Positions 32,346-41,219 of a stretch of 64,000 nucleotides of DNA are shown here, piece by piece (positions within the stretch are counted from its first letter, which is position 1; the number at the start of each line of letters is the position of its first letter). The notes under the pieces are model-generated. The model searched no databases and was not told the DNA's origin. It saw only the letters and a program-made list of their open reading frames with translations. Source of the stretch: Myxococcales bacterium (GTDB lineage: Bacteria; Myxococcota_A; UBA9160; UBA4427). A program made the translations under genes and the position numbers. Location: NCBI GenBank assembly GCA_012959805.1, contig DUCN01000057.1, positions 1-64,000 of the forward strand, read 5' to 3'.

Positions 32346-33559
32346 ATAGTGAGCCCGACGAACGGGGGATGTTCGGTCAGTACGGTGGGCGATTCGTTCC
32401 GGAGATGCTGATTGGCGCCCTCGATAAATTGGTCGAGGAGTCCGCACGGATTTTTGCGGACGAGAGGTATCAGACCGAATTGTCCGACCTCCTCGCAAAT
32501 TATGCCGGACGGCCCACCCCACTCACTTTTGCCAGCCGCCTAACAGACGAGTTTGGTGGTGCGCGGATCTACCTAAAGCGCGAGGACCTGGCGCATACGG
32601 GCGCGCACAAGATCAACAACGTTCTCGGCCAGGCCTTGCTGGCACGGTACATGGGCAAGAAGCGACTGATCGCGGAGACCGGTGCGGGGCAACACGGCGT
32701 GGCTTCTGCGACCGCGGCCGCTCTGCTCGACCTCGAATGCGAAGTCTACATGGGTGCCGAGGACATGCGGCGACAGGCGCCGAATGTGTTTCGGATGGAA
32801 CTGTTGGGTGCGAAATGTATTCCCGTGACGTCCGGATCGCAGACTCTCAAGGACGCCATCAATGAAGCCATGCGAGATTGGGTCACCCATGTCGAGTCGA
32901 CCTACTATTGCATCGGCTCTGTCATGGGGCCTCATCCCTATCCGACGATGGTGCGCAACTTCCAGCGGGTGATCGGAGTTGAATCCCGCGAGCAGATTCT
33001 GGCCGTGGAGGGCCGACTGCCCGACGCGCTGGTCGCGTGTGTGGGTGGTGGTTCGAATGCCATCGGGCTCTTTCATCCCTTTATACCCGACGAGGGCGTT
33101 CGCCTGGTTGGCGTTGAACCAGCGGGCGAAGGACTGCAGTCTGGCCGTCACGGCGCCACGATCAATGCGGGGGTTCCCGGTATCTTTCACGGCAAGCGCA
33201 CGCTGGTTCTGTCGGACGACAACGGGCAAATCTTTCCGGCACATTCGATTTCGGCGGGACTCGACTATCCGGGAGTCGGACCGGAACACGCCTATCTCAA
33301 TGACATCGGTCGCGCCGAGTACGAAACGATCACCGACGAAGAGGCGCTCGAGGCTTTTCAGTTGCTCTCGCGCCTCGAAGGCATCATTCCGGCACTCGAG
33401 AGTTCCCACGCCATTGCCCATGCGGGAAAGCTCGCCAAGACCCTGTCTCGGGATGCCATTGTCCTCGTGAATCTTTCCGGTAGAGGCGACAAGGATATCG
33501 ACGAAGTGCGTCTGATTCTCGAATCACGTGACACGGCAAATGCTGAGAGGAAGCATTGA
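32342..33559 (+). CDS. trpB: Tryptophan synthase beta chain
   Basis: A 405-residue PLP enzyme that joins indole to serine. The start [20 protein letters not shown] is diagnostic. The PLP lysine is in [20 protein letters not shown] (HTGAHKIN). [20 protein letters not shown] carries the GAGQHG loop, and [15 protein letters not shown] the glycine-rich phosphate loop. [16 protein letters not shown] and SHAIAH complete the active site. It is the ordinary TrpB1 type that pairs with TrpA; the beta-chain gene precedes alpha, stop and start overlapping by one base. Confidence 0.95.
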   Translation: MNSEPDERGMFGQYGGRFVPEMLIGALDKLVEESARIFADERYQTELSDLLANYAGRPTPLTFASRLTDEFGGARIYLKREDLAHTGAHKINNVLGQALLARYMGKKRLIAETGAGQHGVASATAAALLDLECEVYMGAEDMRRQAPNVFRMELLGAKCIPVTSGSQTLKDAINEAMRDWVTHVESTYYCIGSVMGPHPYPTMVRNFQRVIGVESREQILAVEGRLPDALVACVGGGSNAIGLFHPFIPDEGVRLVGVEPAGEGLQSGRHGATINAGVPGIFHGKRTLVLSDDNGQIFPAHSISAGLDYPGVGPEHAYLNDIGRAEYETITDEEALEAFQLLSRLEGIIPALESSHAIAHAGKLAKTLSRDAIVLVNLSGRGDKDIDEVRLILESRDTANAERKH

Positions 33560-34386
33560 TGGCGGCCGGGCGAATCGAAGCTTGCTTTTCAGCGTTGCGA
33601 GAGAAGGGAGAGAAGGCGCTCATTCCGTTTTTGACGGCGGGCGATCCCGATCTCGAAACCACCGAAGCACTGGTCGTGGCGATGGCCGAAGCCGGGGCGG
33701 ACATCATCGAGTTGGGTATTCCCTTCTCGGATCCATCGGCGGAAGGACCCACGATTCAGCGGTCGAGCGCCCGTGCCCTCGAAAGGGGAACGAGTCTTCG
33801 AACGATTCTCGATCTGGTCGGTCGGCTGCGGGAGCGTGTCAAACAACCGCTGGTGCTGATGGGCTATGCGAATCCGATTCATGCGATGGGCGCCGAGATT
33901 TTTGCGAAGCGAGCCAGCGAAGTCGGTGTCGATGGCGTGATCATTCCGGACCTGACACCCGAGGACGGCGCACCCTACCTGGATCCGATTCGCGCTGCGG
34001 GGATTGATACGATTCTGCTGGCTGCACCCACAACGAGCGAAGAACGATTGACCATGCTCGTAGAGCAGACCCAGGGCTTTCTCTACTACGTGTCTCTGCA
34101 AGGCGTGACAGGAGCCCGCGCATCTCTCAGTGCCGGGATCGAAGAGAAGGTTCGATTGGCTCAATCTCTGGGTGATGTACCGGTTTGCGTTGGTTTCGGT
34201 GTCGGGACGAAAGAACATGCAGAGGAGATCGGGGCCTTCGCCGATGGCGTCGTCGTTGGCAGCGCCATCGTTGATCGAATTGAGGAGGCGTGTGGGGGCC
34301 TCGAGAATGCAGGCGCGGCAAAGCGCGCCGCCGTCGACGCGGTCGCGCAATTCATTCGTGAGTTGAAGGAGCCGCTGTCCCGCTAG
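33559..34386 (+). CDS. trpA: Tryptophan synthase alpha chain
   Basis: A 275-residue barrel that splits indole-3-glycerol phosphate to indole. LIPFLTAGDPDLETTEALV leads to ADIIELGIPFSDPSAEGPTI, where the catalytic Glu (enterobacterial Glu49) is in IELGIP. The residue aligned with Asp60 is Glu here (SAEGP for LADGP), a variant also seen in other bacteria. YYVSLQGVTGAR and GFGVGTKEHAEEI carry the loop-6 and phosphate motifs, and VVVGSAIVDRIEE the final one. It channels indole to TrpB in a complex. Last gene of the trp operon; its 3' end overlaps coaE, on the other strand, by 35 bp. Confidence 0.94.
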   Translation: MAAGRIEACFSALREKGEKALIPFLTAGDPDLETTEALVVAMAEAGADIIELGIPFSDPSAEGPTIQRSSARALERGTSLRTILDLVGRLRERVKQPLVLMGYANPIHAMGAEIFAKRASEVGVDGVIIPDLTPEDGAPYLDPIRAAGIDTILLAAPTTSEERLTMLVEQTQGFLYYVSLQGVTGARASLSAGIEEKVRLAQSLGDVPVCVGFGVGTKEHAEEIGAFADGVVVGSAIVDRIEEACGGLENAGAAKRAAVDAVAQFIRELKEPLSR

Positions 34387-35032
34387 TCGGGTCTTCCGCA
34401 TCGATCGGAAGTTTGCCCTGCGTCAGGTGTCGCACCAGGTCGATCACCTGCTTGCGTGTTTCCTCGACGGATCCGGTGTTGTCGATGACGTGGTCGGCCA
34501 TGTCCCGTTTTTCGTCGATAGGCAGTTGCGCAGCGACTCTCCTCACCGCTTCTTCGACATCGCAGTCATCGCGTTTGGTCGTTCTCTCAATCTGGATTTC
34601 GCGCGCCGCCCAGACGCAGACGGTTGCATGGAAGTCCATACTGGATCCGCTGCCGCGCCCGTTGACCCGCCCCTCGAAGAGCAGAGGGATGTCGAGTACG
34701 ACGAGCGCGTCACCGGCCTCGACCGCGGCCTTCGCACGTCGGCCCATTTCCGCGATTACGGGGGGATGCATCATCGCCCCCAGGCGCGTTCTGGCCTCTT
34801 CATCTCGAAACACGATGGCACCCAATGCCTCACGATCGAGTGAGCCGTCCGGGCGAAGAATGTCGGCGCCAAAAGCTTCAGCCAGTTTTTCGAGCAGGGG
34901 TTGGCCGGGGGCTTGTTGTTCATGAACGATGGCATCGGCATCAATGGTCGTCGCACCGAGTTCGGCGAGGATTCGCGTCACAGTGCTCTTGCCAGATCCG
35001 ATCCCACCCGAAAGTCCGAGAATACATGTCAT
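34352..35032 (-). CDS. coaE: Dephospho-CoA kinase
   Basis: About 226 residues; phosphorylates the ribose of dephospho-CoA in the last step of CoA synthesis. ILGLSGGIGSGKSTVTRIL is the Walker A loop. TTIDADAIVHEQQAPGQPLL has the conserved D-A-D. LVVLDIPLLFEGR is the family's D-x-P-L-L-x-E motif, and LPIDEKRDMADHVIDNTGSV the C-terminal block (K-x-x-x-A-D-x-x-I-D-N). The C-terminus has a short extra Pro/Thr-rich tail. I chose ATG 35032 because the sequence becomes conserved there. The gene converges on trpA and its end lies inside trpA, so both ends are constrained. Confidence 0.9.
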   Translation of the reverse strand: MTCILGLSGGIGSGKSTVTRILAELGATTIDADAIVHEQQAPGQPLLEKLAEAFGADILRPDGSLDREALGAIVFRDEEARTRLGAMMHPPVIAEMGRRAKAAVEAGDALVVLDIPLLFEGRVNGRGSGSSMDFHATVCVWAAREIQIERTTKRDDCDVEEAVRRVAAQLPIDEKRDMADHVIDNTGSVEETRKQVIDLVRHLTQGKLPIDAEDPTSGTAAPSTHE

Positions 35033-35075
35033 GGTGAGAGCATTGCGCGTACAGTGCTTTCGCTCAAGCGATGGT

Positions 35076-35391
35076 TTAGGAACCCGCCCCCGCGATGAAG
35101 ACGCAGTTCTTGCCGGCGGCCTTCGACGGGTAGAGCGCCCGGTCGGCCTCGCCAAAGAATACCCGGCGATTGCCGTCGAAGATGGCGACGCAGATCGAGA
35201 TGGTGATTTCAACCGGCTTCATAGTGTCGCCGATAATGAGCCTCGTCGACTCAACCGTCATGCCAATTTTCTCCGCCATAACGTGCGATCAGTTCCGACT
35301 CACGGGCCGAATTCATGATGATCGAGGCGAGGCTCAGCAGGACTTCGTCCGGGCCGCGTGACCGTGGCTGTCGTTGAGCAATTTGTTCGGG
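35076..35391 (-). pseudogene. Degraded GGDEF diguanylate cyclase
   Basis: Three frames contain pieces of a GGDEF domain in order. KLLNDSHGHAA (near 35345-35385) is the start of the nucleotide-binding part. DEVLLSLASIIMNSARESEL and IARYGGENW (near 35275-35340) follow, where the signature GG(D/E)EF has become GGENW. EKIGMTVESTRLIIGD, then ITISICVAIFDGN and EADRALYPSKAAGKNC (35076-35279) form the end. Frameshifts separate the pieces, and about 15 residues are deleted after the signature. No cyclase activity is possible. Confidence 0.75.
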
Positions 35392-36109
35392 CGAGCGGCG
35401 CTCGGACACCCACTAGCCGAGTTCGGCTTGATATTCGTACCGGACTAACGCATTGGGGGCGGAAGGGTCGTTAGGGAGAACCATCGATTCGGGAAGGAAT
35501 TCATCGACGCGGGCCTGACTGTGAACACCAGCCCTGGAGCGTGTGTATCCGACCGGCCTGTGAAGAATTGGAGCGACTCATTCGACCTCTGGGTGAAGTG
35601 TACGCCCCACGTATTGATCGGCGGCGATGCCGTCTTGATTCGAAGAGATGGCGAAATAGTGTTTAACTTCAGATACTTAGAAGAAAACGAATCGAATCTG
35701 CAAAACCAACCCCGGCACCGATCCGAAGATCCTTCTAAGCCCCTGCTTTTAGAGGGAAATCGGATCCTGTCGGATTTGCGGCTCCGCGATCCGTCCGATA
35801 TGATGCGCCTGCAAATTCAGGGGGTTAGCGGCCTTTTCGCCCTCGGAGGCAGCTAACTCACCAATGGACTTGGACCTGGACCAGCAAGCTCAGCTAGACG
35901 CCAGCAGAATTCATCGAGGGCCATCGAGAGCAATTTAAAATCATCCGCGCGGTTTGGTGGGTTTTGACCGTCGAGCAAGAGCTCGATCCCATGTTTCTCC
36001 GCGCAGCGTCACCCGAACCGCTCGAGAGTCGAGCGCGACGGGTCAACCGGATGGAGCCGCCGGCAAACACGTGGGGAATCCCAGGTGTCGGCGCGAGGGA
36101 CGAGCCGCC
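35392..36109. other. Gene-poor gap with no recognisable complete gene
   Basis: About 720 bp between the dead GGDEF gene and pheA. A plus-strand frame (35521-35856, 111 codons, GTG start) has no family similarity that I recognise and looks chance-like. On the minus strand, 35853-36008 is an open frame of 51 codons with protein-like composition (KHGIELLLDGQNPPNRADDF, KLLSMALDEFCWRLAELAG) and no good start, probably the tail of another lost gene. The DNA is less G+C-rich than its surroundings. The pheA promoter is expected near its right end but I see no clear box. Confidence 0.5.
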
Positions 36110-37285
36110 ATGTCGAAGGACGCCAAGACCGACAAATCGGCCGACCCATCCGTTGAGTCTTCGATCGGTATCGCTGACGAATTGGCACTTCTGCGCGACG
36201 AGATCGACGCGATCGACACCGAAATTCTCGCCAGTCTGAACCAACGAGCGAGTCGCGTTCAAAAGGTCGGAGAACTGAAACAGGGCGGGCTGCGTGGCCC
36301 CATCTATGTGGCGGCACGAGAGCGTGACCTCGTGCGGCAACTGGTCGATTCGAACGCTGGCCCCTTTCCCAACGCAGCTATTCCACACGTCTTTCGCGAG
36401 ATCATATCGGCGACGCGTTCGCTGGAGGAGCGCGTTCGCGTGGCCTTCCTGGGACCAGATGGAACCTTCAGCCACCAGGCTGCAAGTCGACAATTTGGCG
36501 CACAGGTTGATTTTGTCCCGGTCAGGACCCTGCGTGATGTGTTTACGATGACGGAGCGCGGTGATACGCATTTTGGTGTCGTTCCGGTCGAGAACACGAT
36601 TGAGGGCCCGATCTCGGTGACCTTCGATGCGTTGGTCGAGACGGACGTCACCATCTGCGGTGAGATCAAACTTGAAATTTCACAACACCTCATGTCGCGT
36701 ACAGGAAAGATGGAAGATATCCAGCGCGTTGCTTCCCATCCTCAGCCGCTGGCCCAATGTCGAGGATGGCTCGAAGCAAACCTCTATGGCATCGAGACGG
36801 TCGAGACAACGAGCACCGCGGCCGCTGCCCAACTCGCACACGCAGATGAAAAAGTGGCCTCAATTGGTTCTGAGGTGACGGCAGAGGTCTACGATCTCTT
36901 GGCGGTCGCGTCGGGCATCGAAGACCATCGCGGGAATACGACTCGCTTCCTTGTGATCGGCCGAGAGACGCCCGCGCCGTCGGGCCAGGATTTAACGAGC
37001 GCCATCTTTACCGTGCGTCGTGACCAGTCCGGTGCCCTGCATAACTTGCTCGGTCCATTTGCGAAACATGGTGTCAATCTGACGGCCGTGCAGTCCCGCC
37101 CGATGAAGGGCAAACATTGGGAATATAATTTCATCGTCGATCTCGAAGGGCATCAAGGCGACCCCGCCGTTCGACGCGCGCTCAGCGAAGCCGCTGAGGT
37201 GGCCGCCTCACACAAGGTCCTGGGATCATTTCCGCGCGCACTTGAAGTACTCGATTCGAATCGTGAAGGAGGGGAGGTCACGTGA
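36110..37285 (+). CDS. pheA: Bifunctional chorismate mutase / prephenate dehydratase
   Basis: A 391-residue enzyme for phenylalanine synthesis. Residues about 25-110 are an AroQ-type chorismate mutase: LRDEIDAIDTEILASLNQRA, with RVQKVGELKQ (Lys motif) and ARERDLVRQL. Residues about 115-300 are prephenate dehydratase: RVAFLGPDGTFSHQAASRQF, GVVPVENTIEGPISVTFDAL and HRGNTTRFLVIGRE (the TRF motif). An ACT regulatory domain follows: FTVRRDQSGALHNLLGPFAK, HGVNLTAVQSRPMKGKHWEY, with GAL and ESRP-like (QSRP) Phe-binding parts. ATG 36110 fits GAGGGA about ten bases upstream. Its end overlaps hisC by four bases, starting a three-gene unit. Confidence 0.94.
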   Translation: MSKDAKTDKSADPSVESSIGIADELALLRDEIDAIDTEILASLNQRASRVQKVGELKQGGLRGPIYVAARERDLVRQLVDSNAGPFPNAAIPHVFREIISATRSLEERVRVAFLGPDGTFSHQAASRQFGAQVDFVPVRTLRDVFTMTERGDTHFGVVPVENTIEGPISVTFDALVETDVTICGEIKLEISQHLMSRTGKMEDIQRVASHPQPLAQCRGWLEANLYGIETVETTSTAAAAQLAHADEKVASIGSEVTAEVYDLLAVASGIEDHRGNTTRFLVIGRETPAPSGQDLTSAIFTVRRDQSGALHNLLGPFAKHGVNLTAVQSRPMKGKHWEYNFIVDLEGHQGDPAVRRALSEAAEVAASHKVLGSFPRALEVLDSNREGGEVT

Positions 37286-38388
37286 GTCTGGCTGATCTCA
37301 TCAAACCGCATATTCGAAGTCTGGCGCCCTACCAACCGGGCAAGCCGATGGAAGAGCTCGAGCGCGAGATGGGAATTCGCTCGTCGATCAAGTTGGCATC
37401 CAATGAAAATCCGCTCGGCCCGTCGCCGTTGGCGGTCGAAGCCATGCGAAATGCTGCGAGTGAGATTCATCGTTATCCAGACGGAGCGAGCTTTGCGCTT
37501 CGTGCCAAACTGTCCAAACGGCTCGGCGTTGCAGGGAATCAACTCGTGTTCGGCTGTGGTGGTGACGAAATTCTCGAATTGATCGCGAAGACGCTGATCG
37601 GTCCGGGTGACGAAGTGGTTTATGGTTGGCCTTCCTTCGCGATGTACCCAATCGTCGTTCAAGGGTTCGGCGCCAACAGTGTTCAGGTGCCTCTGACCGA
37701 CGGATTCGAACACGATCTCGACGCAATGTTGGCTGCGATCACCGACCGCACTCGTGTGGTGATGGTTTGTAATCCGAATAATCCGACGGGCATGAGTTTT
37801 GGCGCGAGCGAGTTCGAACTCTTCGCTGCTGCGCTGCCGGACGACGTCGTGCTCGTCGTGGACGAAGCCTATTTTGAATTCGTTCGACGACCGGATTTTC
37901 CGGATGTGCTCTCGCTCATTGCGAAGAGGCCGGGAACCCTCGTGCTTCGGACCTTTTCGAAGATCTACGGTCTCGCGGGCATGCGGATCGGATACGGAAT
38001 CTGCGATGCGGAATTGGCGAGCTATCTAGAGCGTGCACGACATCCCTTCAACGTCAATCGGATGGCAGAGGTGGCTGCGCTTGCGGCGCTCGACGACGCC
38101 GAGCATGTCGCGCGAACTCTCGAAGTCAACGCGGCGGGCGTCGAGTACCTGACGGTGGAGCTCGGGCGATTGGGCGTAAAGACGTGGCCCACGGATACGA
38201 ATTACATCCTCGCTCATACCGGCTCGGGCATTTTTGAGGAACTGCTCGAGACCGGCGTGATTGTTCGACCCATGACTGGCTTCGGTCTCACGGAATATGT
38301 TCGAATCTCCATTGGTCTTCCGGAAGAGAACGAGCGACTGATCAAGACACTTTCGATTATTCTGGAGAGTCGGGGAGCTGACTCATGA
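37282..38388 (+). CDS. hisC: Histidinol-phosphate / aromatic aminotransferase
   Basis: A 368-residue fold-type I PLP aminotransferase. SIKLASNENPLGPSPLAVEA is the HisC-family start (ASNENPLG). FGCGGDEILELIAKTLIGPG and VCNPNNPTGM (NPNNPTG) follow. VDEAYFEF has the Asp and Tyr to the cofactor, LRTFSKIYGLAGMRIGYGI the PLP Lys (SKIYGLAGLR), and VRISIGLPEENERL the substrate Arg. The position between pheA and tyrA suggests it transaminates phenylpyruvate or 4-hydroxyphenylpyruvate, as HisC-like enzymes do, though histidine synthesis is not excluded. Start GTG 37282; overlaps tyrA by four bases. Confidence 0.9.
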   Translation: MSLADLIKPHIRSLAPYQPGKPMEELEREMGIRSSIKLASNENPLGPSPLAVEAMRNAASEIHRYPDGASFALRAKLSKRLGVAGNQLVFGCGGDEILELIAKTLIGPGDEVVYGWPSFAMYPIVVQGFGANSVQVPLTDGFEHDLDAMLAAITDRTRVVMVCNPNNPTGMSFGASEFELFAAALPDDVVLVVDEAYFEFVRRPDFPDVLSLIAKRPGTLVLRTFSKIYGLAGMRIGYGICDAELASYLERARHPFNVNRMAEVAALAALDDAEHVARTLEVNAAGVEYLTVELGRLGVKTWPTDTNYILAHTGSGIFEELLETGVIVRPMTGFGLTEYVRISIGLPEENERLIKTLSIILESRGADS

Positions 38389-39293
38389 ATCCCCCACCAT
38401 TTCAGCGGTTGGCCGTTTTGGGTCTGGGTCTACTGGGCGGCTCGGTGGCGGCCGCTTCGAAAGAGCGAGGCCTGGCAATCGAGGTGGTCGGCGCTGCGCG
38501 TAAGCAAGCTCCGCTCGAGAGAGCACTGAAGGCCGGCATCGTCGATCAAATCGCATCACCGAAAGAGGCGGTCCAGGGGGCGGATCTTGTTGTCCTTGGC
38601 ACGCCGGTTGGATCGATGGCGGGGGTTCTGGCCGAGGTTGCGGGTGAACTCGCGCCGGGAGCCATCGTGACGGACGTTGGTAGCGTCAAGGGTACCGTCG
38701 TTGACCTTCTTCCCGGGCTGCTGCCAGACGGCGTTTCATTCATCGGATCGCATCCGATGGCAGGTAGCCATTTACGCGGCCCCGATCATGCTCGGGGCGA
38801 TCTATTTGAGGGAGCGTCCTGTGTCGTCACGTCCTGCGACGATGAGAATTCCAACGCCGCCGAACGCGTCGAACAATTCTGGCGAGACCTTGGTGCGAGG
38901 GTGCTTCGCCGTAGCCCGGCAGTACACGACGAAGAGGTCGCCTGGGTCAGTCATCTGCCCCATCTGCTCTCCTTCGCATTCGCGGAATCGCTACACTCGG
39001 CGCCCGCGAATGTTGGGGAATTGGCGGGAAGCGGCTTTAGAGACTTCACGCGCATCGCGCAGAGTGATTCCGAACTGTGGGGAGAGATTCTCAGTCTGAA
39101 TCGAAAGGCCCTGTCGGGGCCCTTGAGTCAATTTTCCGAGTCACTGGCGAAGCTCTCCCGGATACTCGAGGAGGGCGACGGAGAAGCTCTCGAACAGATG
39201 TTAAGCCAAGCTCGGATGCGGTTGTCCGAGGTCGCGGCCAGCCAAACAAAGAGTGCACAGGCTAATGAAGAATCGGATGGGATCGATCGATGA
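38385..39293 (+). CDS. tyrA: Prephenate dehydrogenase
   Basis: A 302-residue NAD-dependent enzyme of tyrosine synthesis. The N-terminal Rossmann domain begins LAVLGLGLLGGSVAAASKER (GxGxxG). DLVVLGTPVGSMAGVL, TDVGSVKGTVVDLLPG and FIGSHPMAGSHLRGPDHAR carry the conserved Ser and His (SHPMAG). The C-terminal helical dimer domain has VAWVSHLPHLLSFAFAESLH (the HLPH motif) and GSGFRDFTRIAQSDSELWGE (GGFRDxTRIA). No ACT or mutase domain is fused. It is followed, after about 125 bp, by rpsA and not by aroA, as is usual in related bacteria. Confidence 0.93.
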   Translation: MNPPPFQRLAVLGLGLLGGSVAAASKERGLAIEVVGAARKQAPLERALKAGIVDQIASPKEAVQGADLVVLGTPVGSMAGVLAEVAGELAPGAIVTDVGSVKGTVVDLLPGLLPDGVSFIGSHPMAGSHLRGPDHARGDLFEGASCVVTSCDDENSNAAERVEQFWRDLGARVLRRSPAVHDEEVAWVSHLPHLLSFAFAESLHSAPANVGELAGSGFRDFTRIAQSDSELWGEILSLNRKALSGPLSQFSESLAKLSRILEEGDGEALEQMLSQARMRLSEVAASQTKSAQANEESDGIDR

Positions 39294-39418
39294 TTCCAAT
39301 TCAGTATCTGAACAGAGAGAGTTTGAACGTTTTCTTGGAACACCTTTAATTAATTCAACCTAATCCATGGCCGTTCGCAGAGCGCGGATCCGGCCACCAG
39401 GAGCAATGAGAAACCACA
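39294..39418 (+). promoter_or_regulatory. A+T-rich leader upstream of rpsA
   Basis: This 125-bp stretch is richer in A+T than its surroundings. TTGAAC (39323-39328) and TTAATT (39346-39351) are 17 bases apart and could be a sigma-70 promoter. AGGAG (39398-39402 region) lies upstream of the rpsA ATG at 39419 with a second ATG between them. S1 is known to repress its own synthesis through its leader, so autoregulation here is plausible, but the sequence alone does not show it. Confidence 0.35.
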
Positions 39419-41140
39419 ATGAGTGAAACAACAGAAGAATCCGGAGGCGGCGAAAGTTTTGCCGACCTTTTTGGAAACAGCGAACGATCCTTCAAAGAGG
39501 GTGAAATCGCGCGCGGTACAGTCCTCTCGATCGACAACGACTGGGTCCAGATCGATATCGGCTTCAAGTCCGAGGGAATGATCGCGTCTTGGGAATTCAT
39601 GACAGAAGAGGGTCGGCTCACCATCGCCGTTGGGGATGATGTCGAGGTCCTCGTCGAAGAAGTCGAGAATGAAGATGGCCAGCTCGTCCTGTCCAAGGAA
39701 AAGGCAGAACGGCTCAAGGTCTGGGACGAGATCAGTAATGCGTTCGACAACGAGGAACCCGTCGAGGGAACGATCGTTGCGCGAGTGAAGGGTGGCCTCT
39801 CCGTCGACATCGGCGTGAAAGCATTCCTTCCGGGTTCGCAGGTCGATCTTCGTCCGGTTCGAAATCTCGAAGCCCTGCTTGGCGAGAAGGCGAATTTCAA
39901 GATCATCAAGTTCAATAAACGCCGAGGCAATATTGTGCTCTCGCGTCGAGCTCTGCTCGAGACCGAACGGAAGATGATGCGAGAAGCGACACTCGCGACC
40001 TTGTCGGAAGGTCAGATTCTCGATGGCGTGATCAAGAACCTCACCGACTACGGTGCCTTCATCGATCTCGGTGGAATCGATGGCCTCCTGCATATCACGG
40101 ATATGTCCTGGGGCCGGATCAATCATCCGGGCGAGTTGTTTCATGTCGGCGACGAGATCAAGGTCAAGGTTCTCAAATTCGACCAAGAGGCGGAGCGTGT
40201 CTCACTAGGTCTCAAGCAGATCCAGCCGGATCCGTGGGTCGATGCAGGGATGCGTTACCCGATCGGCATGCGGATTCGCGGCAAGGTGGTATCGCTAACA
40301 GACTACGGTGCGTTCATCGAACTCGAACCGGGCATCGAGGGACTCGTTCATGTCTCCGAGATGTCGTGGACCAAACGGGTCAAGCATCCGTCCAAGGTCG
40401 TCAGCATTGCGGACGAAGTCGAAGCGATTGTGCTCGATGTCGATGAGCGAGATCGGAAGATTTCACTTGGCATGAAGCAGATCGAAGAGAATCCGTGGAC
40501 GGTGATCGAGGACAAGTATCCGGTCGGGACCGAGGTGTCGGGTCAGATTCGAAACATCACGAACTTCGGAATCTTTGTCGGTCTCGAAGAAGGCATCGAC
40601 GGGCTGGTTCACGTCTCGGATATTTCCTGGACAGAACAGGTCAAACATCCTTCGGATCGATTCGAGAAGGGTGACGAAGTGAAGGCGGTCGTGCTGAAGA
40701 TCGACAAGGAGAACGAAAAATTCTCCCTGGGTATCAAGCAGCTCGAGGCCAACCCGTGGAACGACATTCTGAAGAAGTACGCGGTGGGCAGCGAAATTAC
40801 AGGACCGGTCTCGAGTGTGACTGACTTCGGTGTTTTCGTGCAGCTCGAGGACGGCATCGATGGATTGGTCTACAGCTCCGAGCTGGCAGCCGAGCGCATC
40901 GAAACCCCATCCGAACACTTCAAGGATGGACAAGAAATCACTGCATTGATCGTGAAGGTCGACGCCAACGAGCAGAAAATCTCGCTGTCGATTCGAGCGG
41001 TTGGTGACAAAGTCGAGCGAGCGGCGCTGAAGGAGTTGGCTGCACAACAGTCAGCAACTCAGACGACTACGCTGGGTGATCTCTTGGCCGAGAAGCTGCA
41101 AGCGCAGCAATCGGGCGATTCCGAAAAGAAGTCGGAGTAG
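39419..41140 (+). CDS. rpsA: 30S ribosomal protein S1
   Basis: A 573-residue protein with six S1 RNA-binding repeats. Repeat starts are visible as EIARGTVLSIDNDWVQIDIG, VEGTIVARVKGGLSVDIGVK, GVIKNLTDYGAFIDLGGIDG, IRGKVVSLTDYGAFIELEPG, VSGQIRNITNFGIFVGLEEG and ITGPVSSVTDFGVFVQLEDG. Repeats three to five have the strong GAFI/GIFV and LVHVSEMSW consensus used for mRNA binding; the first two are more divergent and anchor S1 to the ribosome. A polar tail ends in SGDSEKKSE. It unfolds mRNA and places it on the small subunit. A strong terminator-like hairpin follows, then ihfB. Confidence 0.96.
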   Translation: MSETTEESGGGESFADLFGNSERSFKEGEIARGTVLSIDNDWVQIDIGFKSEGMIASWEFMTEEGRLTIAVGDDVEVLVEEVENEDGQLVLSKEKAERLKVWDEISNAFDNEEPVEGTIVARVKGGLSVDIGVKAFLPGSQVDLRPVRNLEALLGEKANFKIIKFNKRRGNIVLSRRALLETERKMMREATLATLSEGQILDGVIKNLTDYGAFIDLGGIDGLLHITDMSWGRINHPGELFHVGDEIKVKVLKFDQEAERVSLGLKQIQPDPWVDAGMRYPIGMRIRGKVVSLTDYGAFIELEPGIEGLVHVSEMSWTKRVKHPSKVVSIADEVEAIVLDVDERDRKISLGMKQIEENPWTVIEDKYPVGTEVSGQIRNITNFGIFVGLEEGIDGLVHVSDISWTEQVKHPSDRFEKGDEVKAVVLKIDKENEKFSLGIKQLEANPWNDILKKYAVGSEITGPVSSVTDFGVFVQLEDGIDGLVYSSELAAERIETPSEHFKDGQEITALIVKVDANEQKISLSIRAVGDKVERAALKELAAQQSATQTTTLGDLLAEKLQAQQSGDSEKKSE

Positions 41141-41146
41141 GCATTC

Positions 41147-41185
41147 GGGGCATCCGCGCAGGCGGGTGCCCCGTCTTTCTTTCTC
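41147..41185 (+). terminator. Intrinsic terminator between rpsA and ihfB
   Basis: GGGGCATCCGC (41147-41157) pairs with GCGGGTGCCCC (41162-41172) over 11 positions (one T-G), with a GCAG loop, followed by GTCTTTCTTTCT. It starts six bases after the rpsA stop. It should end most rpsA transcripts and leave a smaller amount, or a second promoter, for ihfB. Confidence 0.7.
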
Positions 41186-41219
41186 CTAGCTGGCTTGCTG
41201 AAATGTCTGGAGAGACCGA

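Noticed and set aside
32573..33421. 282-codon frame antisense to trpB
   Set aside because: Shadow of a strongly conserved coding gene with matching codon bias; no ribosome site or recognisable motif.
33559..34386. Glu in place of the TrpA catalytic-site Asp60
   Set aside because: SAEGP/IAEGP forms occur in other functional TrpA proteins, so this is natural variation and not a defect.
33589..34401. 270-codon frame antisense to trpA
   Set aside because: Same reason; it also runs through the coaE end and has no motif.
35521..35856. 111-codon plus-strand frame in the gap before pheA
   Set aside because: No similarity, no good ribosome site, and placed in a decayed region; listed only within the gap description.
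39350..40186. 278-codon open frame antisense to rpsA
   Set aside because: It mirrors the conserved S1 repeats in a high-G+C gene; S1 itself is certain, and the antisense text has no family similarity that I recognise.
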